Of a stretch of DNA of 36,840 nucleotides, positions 33,093 through 36,840 are shown piece by piece (position 1 is the stretch's first letter; each line of letters starts with the position of its first letter). Under the pieces are notes generated by a model. That model ran no database searches and had not been told where the DNA came from. It saw only the letters and a list, made by a program, of their open reading frames with translations. The stretch is from Mageeibacillus sp. UBA5438 (GTDB lineage Bacteria > Bacillota > Clostridia > Saccharofermentanales > DTU023): positions 1,679-38,518 of the forward strand of contig DIRK01000057.1 in assembly GCA_002427535.1 (NCBI GenBank), given 5' to 3'. Position numbers and translations under genes: made by a program.

Positions 33093-34688
33093 ATGTCACA
33101 ACCTGATTTTCGCGGAAAAACGAAAAAAGATCTTTCAGCGATCGCCCATATTTCGGGCCTCTTAAGACCCAGCGATACTGCGCGCATGACCAAGCAACAA
33201 CTCATCGATTATTTAACGCGCATGGCTGAAGAGTCGGGTTTGGATCCGTTGGAAGAAACGGATTCGATTGTTCCCGAAAAGAAAGCGGAAGAAAAAGAAG
33301 CACCCGAAAAGACAAAAACGACCGCAAAAAAAACTACCCCGCGTAAGACGAGCAAAAAAGAACCCGAAAAAACTCCGGCCACAGAAGAGAAAAAGGACGA
33401 GCCTGTTTTGGAAGACGAACTCGAGAAAGAGGCGATCGTTGAAGAAACTAAAGAGGAAACAGAAGACGAACAAGCGGCTGAAAAGTCTAAGGAGTTTGTG
33501 ACCGGTGTCCTCGAGGTGATGCCCGAAGGCTATGGTTTCCTCCGTCTTGAAAATTACATTCAAAGCAATCGCGACATCTATGTTCCCCCTCAATATATCC
33601 GCCGTTTCAACCTGCGCACAGGCGATATGGTGAACGGACCGGTGCGCCAGCAGCGCGATAATGATCGCTATCGGGCACTGTACTACATTAAAGAAGTCAA
33701 CGGGGAAGCGCCGGAAAAAATGATTCGACGCCCCATATTTGATCGCTTAACCCCGATTTATCCCCTAGAACGCTATAAACTGGAGACTGAGCGTGAAGAA
33801 CTGTCAACACGTGTCATTGACCTGGTCTGCCCGATCGGGAAGGGGCAGCGCGGCATGATCGTCTCACCCCCCAAGGCCGGTAAAACGATTTTGTTGCAAA
33901 AAATCGCCAACGCGATTACCGTCAATAACCCGGAGGTCAAACTAATCGTTCTCTTAATCGATGAGCGTCCGGAGGAAGTGACGGATATGCAGCGTTCGAT
34001 CGCGGGAGAAGTGGCTTATTCAACCTTCGACAAAACGCCTGAAAACCACGTCCGCATCACGGAGCTCGTGTTAGAGCGCGCGATGCGTCTGGTGGAATTA
34101 GGGCACGATGTGGTGATCCTGCTTGACAGCATTACGCGCATGGGAAGGGCCTACAACCTGACCATCAATCCGACCGGACGGACGCTCTCAGGCGGTCTTG
34201 ACCCGGGGGCGCTGTACGGGCCGAAACGCTTTTTCGGTGCGGCGCGCAACATTGAAAACGGCGGAAGTCTCACCATCATCGCAACCGCCCTGATTGAGAC
34301 AGGATCGCGGATGGATGAGGTAATCTTTGAAGAATTTAAAGGCACCGGTAACATGGAGGTCATCCTTGACCGCAAACTGGCCGACAAACGCATTTACCCG
34401 GCTATCGATGTGACGCGCTCCGGGACACGCCGTGAAGAATTATTGCTCTCAGAGCGTGAGCTGGATGCCATGTGGATCCTGCGCAAGACTTTCGCGCAGT
34501 TAGAGACCGCGGCGGTGACAGAGACCATGCTGAACCTTTTGATGAAGACACGCGACAACACCCAGTTTGTCGCCTCCATCAATGTGTCCATGACGGACAA
34601 ATCCTTATTCGACGCCATGCGCGGAGGCGCGCCCAAGCGCGATGCCGGCAACAACAATGGCTCAAGTTTGAGAAACGGACAAGTTTAG
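33093..34688 (+). CDS. rho: Transcription termination factor Rho
   Basis: A 531-residue hexameric RNA-dependent ATPase; E. coli Rho has 419 residues. The extra length is a charged insertion at about residues 50-135, rich in Lys and Glu (PEKTKTTAKKTTPRKTSKK, then acidic repeats), between the N-terminal helical domain (MTKQQLIDYLTRMAEESGL) and the RNA-binding domain (VTGVLEVMPEGYGFLR). Walker A is SPPKAGKT, Walker B VVILLDSITR, and the bicyclomycin-pocket region GRTLSGGLDPGALYGPKRFF is of the Firmicutes type. A GAGG box lies seven bases before the ATG. It ends five bases before the PiT gene, so read-through is likely. Confidence 0.97.
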   Translation: MSQPDFRGKTKKDLSAIAHISGLLRPSDTARMTKQQLIDYLTRMAEESGLDPLEETDSIVPEKKAEEKEAPEKTKTTAKKTTPRKTSKKEPEKTPATEEKKDEPVLEDELEKEAIVEETKEETEDEQAAEKSKEFVTGVLEVMPEGYGFLRLENYIQSNRDIYVPPQYIRRFNLRTGDMVNGPVRQQRDNDRYRALYYIKEVNGEAPEKMIRRPIFDRLTPIYPLERYKLETEREELSTRVIDLVCPIGKGQRGMIVSPPKAGKTILLQKIANAITVNNPEVKLIVLLIDERPEEVTDMQRSIAGEVAYSTFDKTPENHVRITELVLERAMRLVELGHDVVILLDSITRMGRAYNLTINPTGRTLSGGLDPGALYGPKRFFGAARNIENGGSLTIIATALIETGSRMDEVIFEEFKGTGNMEVILDRKLADKRIYPAIDVTRSGTRREELLLSERELDAMWILRKTFAQLETAAVTETMLNLLMKTRDNTQFVASINVSMTDKSLFDAMRGGAPKRDAGNNNGSSLRNGQV

Positions 34689-34693
34689 CGACC

Positions 34694-35746
34694 ATGTCAA
34701 TCGATTTTCTTTCGTTTGTGAAAGAGGTGTCAGGCAATCCGCTCTTGGCGGTGACGGTGCTGCTGACGCTAGGCGTCATTCTTGTGAATGGCTGGACCGA
34801 TGCGCCTAACGCGATCGCGACAGCGGTGTCAACTCGGGCAATTTCCGTCCGCGCGGCCATCATCGTGGCGGCTTTCATGAATTTTCTTGGTGTCTTTGTG
34901 ATGACCATGATCAGCGCGACAGTCGCTGAGACTATTTTCCGCATGGTCGACTTTGGCCATGACGCACACGCCAGCACCGTTGCACTTTGCGCGGCCATGA
35001 GCGCCATTGTTCTATGGGCATCGGCGGCGTCCTTTTTCGGAATCCCCACAAGTGAAAGCCACGCTCTTATTGCGGGGCTATCCGGTTCTGCCATCGCGCT
35101 GCACAACAGTTTTTCGGGAATTAACGCTTCGGAGTGGGTGAAGGTCCTCTACGGACTCCTGTTATCGTCTGCGCTGGGATTTATCGCGGGTTTTATGATG
35201 GCCCGGTTTATAAAATGGCTTTTTTCGGGCCGCGACCGGCGCAATCTTGCCCATGGTTTTCGCAAGGCGCAAATAGGTGCTGCCGCGGGCATGGCCTTCA
35301 TGCACGGCGCGCAAGATGGGCAAAAATTCATGGCTGTCTTCATGATCGGAATCTTCTTGAATCGCGGTGTCACGAATGTAGAAAGCTTTGTGGTACCCAT
35401 TTGGATGATGATGCTTTGCTCACTCATTATGGCGCTTGGAACTTCGATCGGTGGTTATCGGATTATTAAGTCAGTCGGAATGGACATGGTAAAACTTGAA
35501 CCCTATCAGGGGTTTTCTGCAGACCTTGGCGCAAGTTTGAGCCTTTTGGCCGCCCAGCTTTTAGGATTGCCTGTCAGCACAACCCATACCAAGACGACCG
35601 CCATCATCGGTGTGGGCGCATCAGCTCGATTATCTTCGGTCAAATGGGGTGTTGTCGCCGATATGGTGATGAGTTGGATTTTAACCTTTCCGTTTTGCGG
35701 TCTGGTCGGTTATGGGATGACAAAGCTGTTTATGGCCATTTTTTAG
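34694..35746 (+). CDS. pit: Inorganic phosphate transporter, PiT family
   Basis: A 350-residue membrane permease with about ten helices. Each half has the PiT signature: VNGWTDAPNAIATAVSTRAIS in the first (GWTDAPNAIA) and MAFMHGAQDGQKFMAVFMIG in the second, plus FGIPTSESHALIAGLSGSA and LGLPVSTTHTKTTAIIG. PiT proteins move metal-phosphate with protons or, in some, sodium. Start ATG 34694 is five bases after rho; a longer open frame upstream only shadows rho. The ribosome binding site is weak, so translation may be coupled to rho. The next gene encodes its usual partner. Confidence 0.92.
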   Translation: MSIDFLSFVKEVSGNPLLAVTVLLTLGVILVNGWTDAPNAIATAVSTRAISVRAAIIVAAFMNFLGVFVMTMISATVAETIFRMVDFGHDAHASTVALCAAMSAIVLWASAASFFGIPTSESHALIAGLSGSAIALHNSFSGINASEWVKVLYGLLLSSALGFIAGFMMARFIKWLFSGRDRRNLAHGFRKAQIGAAAGMAFMHGAQDGQKFMAVFMIGIFLNRGVTNVESFVVPIWMMMLCSLIMALGTSIGGYRIIKSVGMDMVKLEPYQGFSADLGASLSLLAAQLLGLPVSTTHTKTTAIIGVGASARLSSVKWGVVADMVMSWILTFPFCGLVGYGMTKLFMAIF

Positions 35747-35754
35747 GGGGCATT

Positions 35755-36381
35755 ATGTTTGGAAAAAAGAAAAAAACAAACTATTTTCAACTGTTAAAAG
35801 ACCTGACTTTGTACACACAGAGCGCGGCCGAATATCTCCAGAACTCTTTGCTTGAGTTTGAGCCGGATACGCTCGCCAAGTCATTAGAAGAGATGCATGC
35901 GATCGAACATTCTGCCGATCTTGCGCTTCACGTGCTCAGCGAGAAACTAGCGCGCGAATTTATCACGCCGATCGAACGCCAGGATATCTTTTCCATTGCC
36001 AATATGATTGATGACGTCACCGATTCAATCGAGGATGTCCTGATGTGCCTTTATATGTACAATATTTCGTCGCTTCGCAAAGAGTCGCTCGCATTTGCAG
36101 AGGTGATTGTCGCCTGTTCCAATGAATTAATCACCCTGATGAGTGAGTTTCAGGACTTTCGGACATCGGACGATATCCGAGGGCCCATTATCGAGATCAA
36201 TGATTTGGAAGAACAAGGTGACGCGATTTACGTTCACTCGATACGAACGCTGTTCGAAGAACGGCGAGACCCGATCGAGGTCGTTGCCTGGATGGAAATA
36301 TTCTCGCGCTTGGAGACATGTTGCGACAATTTTGAAAATGTCAGCCAGACGGTCGAACATGTCATTATGAAGAATACATAG
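35755..36381 (+). CDS. DUF47 family protein (PhoU-like PiT accessory protein)
   Basis: A 208-residue all-helical protein of the PhoU_div/DUF47 family. Motifs include MHAIEHSADLALHVLSEKL, EFITPIERQDIFSIANMIDDVTDSIED (TPIERQDI is diagnostic) and INDLEEQGDAIYVHSIRTLF, with the paired acidic metal-binding patches of PhoU-like bundles. These proteins sit beside PiT genes and are thought to regulate the permease. ATG 35755 lies eight bases after the pit stop, with AGGGGG as ribosome binding site overlapping the stop. The basic start MFGKKKKTNYF is typical. Confidence 0.9.
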   Translation: MFGKKKKTNYFQLLKDLTLYTQSAAEYLQNSLLEFEPDTLAKSLEEMHAIEHSADLALHVLSEKLAREFITPIERQDIFSIANMIDDVTDSIEDVLMCLYMYNISSLRKESLAFAEVIVACSNELITLMSEFQDFRTSDDIRGPIIEINDLEEQGDAIYVHSIRTLFEERRDPIEVVAWMEIFSRLETCCDNFENVSQTVEHVIMKNT

Positions 36382-36385
36382 TACT

Positions 36386-36394
36386 TGTTATAGT
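36386..36394 (+). promoter_or_regulatory. Extended -10 promoter candidate before the TPP riboswitch
   Basis: TGT-TATAGT is an extended -10, five bases after the DUF47 stop. The -35 area is weak. If used, the transcript would begin near 36401, at the edge of the riboswitch. Confidence 0.4.
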
Positions 36395-36398
36395 GCCT

Positions 36399-36480
36399 GA
36401 GAAGGGGAGTCGCGAACTCGCGGCTGAGAGGACCTTGGTCGACCCTTGAACCTGATCCGGATCATGCCGGCGTAGGGAGT
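36399..36480 (+). promoter_or_regulatory. TPP riboswitch (THI element)
   Basis: The conserved THI-box segments are present in order: GGGGAG (36404-36409), CGGCTGAGAGGA (36421-36432), ACCCTTGAACCTGATC (36442-36457), CGGATCATGCCGG (36458-36470) and CGTAGGGAG (36471-36479). A 7-bp stem AGTCGCG-AACT-CGCGGCT closes the pyrimidine-binding arm. I see no clear P1 helix. The terminal GGGAG is also the ribosome binding site of the next gene, five bases before its ATG. There is no terminator, so control of translation by thiamine pyrophosphate is likely. Confidence 0.93.
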
Positions 36481-36484
36481 AGAA

Positions 36485-36840
36485 ATGCAATCATCATTTT
36501 CACCCGGTTTATTAAAGCTTATAAAAGCCACAAGGCGCGTATGGCGGCGTATTTGGCCTGCGATACTTCTGATCGCGGTCATCATCATCTTGATTCAGCG
36601 GCTAACCGACAGCGGTGTCATCCGGCATTTTGTTTTGCCTCGTCCCAGTGATGTGGCCATGGCCTTTATCCGAGAATGGCCCGTGATGAAACATGTCATC
36701 TTGAGTACGATGAAGGCCGCCCTTTCAGGCTTTTTGGCCGCCTCGATACTCGCGGTTCTGTCCGCATTGTTAATGGATCGATTCCATTGGGTTTCGGATG
36801 CTTTTTATCCGCTTATCGTGATCACTCAAACCCTCCCGAC
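36485..36840 (+). CDS. ABC transporter permease, probably for a thiamine precursor (3' partial)
   Basis: The frame from ATG 36485 stays open to the window end (118 codons). It begins MQSSFSPGLLKLIKATRRVW, followed by a hydrophobic helix (WPAILLIAVIIILIQRL), the typical motif FVLPRPSDVAMAFI, a second helix (ALSGFLAASILAVLSALLMD) and ITQTLPT, the start of the loop that contacts the ATPase. This matches SsuC/ThiX-type permeases (BPD_transp_1). The TPP riboswitch directly before it points to uptake of a thiamine precursor such as HMP, as in ThiXYZ. A taurine or sulfonate permease would look similar without that context. Confidence 0.85.
   Translation, partial: MQSSFSPGLLKLIKATRRVWRRIWPAILLIAVIIILIQRLTDSGVIRHFVLPRPSDVAMAFIREWPVMKHVILSTMKAALSGFLAASILAVLSALLMDRFHWVSDAFYPLIVITQTLP

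Noticed and set aside
33213..33593. Phe/Leu-rich membrane protein on the minus strand opposite rho
   Set aside because: It is the complement of the Lys/Glu-rich insertion of Rho; there is no ribosome binding site and the composition is explained by the rho codons.
1..36840. Mobile elements, CRISPR arrays, defence islands or biosynthetic clusters
   Set aside because: No transposase, integrase, direct-repeat array, nuclease/toxin pair or modular synthase was seen; the two tRNA genes show no attachment-site duplication nearby.

Overview
The window reads as a chromosomal segment of a Firmicutes-like bacterium, most likely an anaerobic clostridial lineage. By eye the GC content is slightly above one half. 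Ribosome binding sites are strong (GGAGG, AAGGAG), TTG and GTG starts are common, and genes are packed with many ATGA or TGATG stop/start overlaps. Gene content fits this: a WalR/WalK/WalJ-type set, MreB, a Rho with a charged N-terminal insertion, SpeA of the Orn/Lys/Arg decarboxylase type, an alternative carboxyspermidine pathway, a CoA-disulfide-reductase-like persulfide enzyme and a TPP riboswitch. I see no phage, insertion sequence, CRISPR array or rRNA. I cannot name a genus.

Layout. Positions 1-2417 hold the 3' part of a multidomain sulfur-trafficking flavoprotein. Positions 2421-4884 carry two divergent M20 metallohydrolases, one of the YgeY type. Positions 4890-6001 (minus) carry a pair of half-size chromate-transporter-family proteins. 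From 6123 to 16536 there is a tightly linked plus-strand run: guanine deaminase, NagB, a WalR/WalK-like two-component system, MurA, a WalJ-like hydrolase, peptidyl-tRNA hydrolase and Mfd. tRNA-Arg(CCG) and a terminator follow, then an FMN reductase.

Positions 17381-25427 are a polyamine region: SpeD, SpeA, SpeE, SpeB (arginine to agmatine to putrescine to spermidine), then carboxyspermidine dehydrogenase and decarboxylase, the other known route from putrescine to spermidine, and a MATE exporter. An extended -10 promoter candidate sits between the two halves. After an uncharacterised gene that overlaps an XRE regulator tail-to-tail come HflX, PlsC (minus), TadA (minus), an uncharacterised zinc-ribbon membrane protein and tRNA-Ser(GGA) with promoter and terminator. 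A frameshifted DUF4213-like remnant, a CGGC-domain protein and a TraX-like membrane protein (minus) follow.

The right end holds MreB, Rho, a PiT phosphate permease with its DUF47 partner, and a TPP riboswitch leading into a truncated ABC permease, probably for a thiamine precursor.

Most of the window is housekeeping. The parts most worth a second look are the doubled spermidine pathway, the compact TPP riboswitch that contains the Shine-Dalgarno sequence, the possible leaderless ygeY mRNA, the XRE operator and overlap, and the decayed gene beside the CGGC-domain gene.
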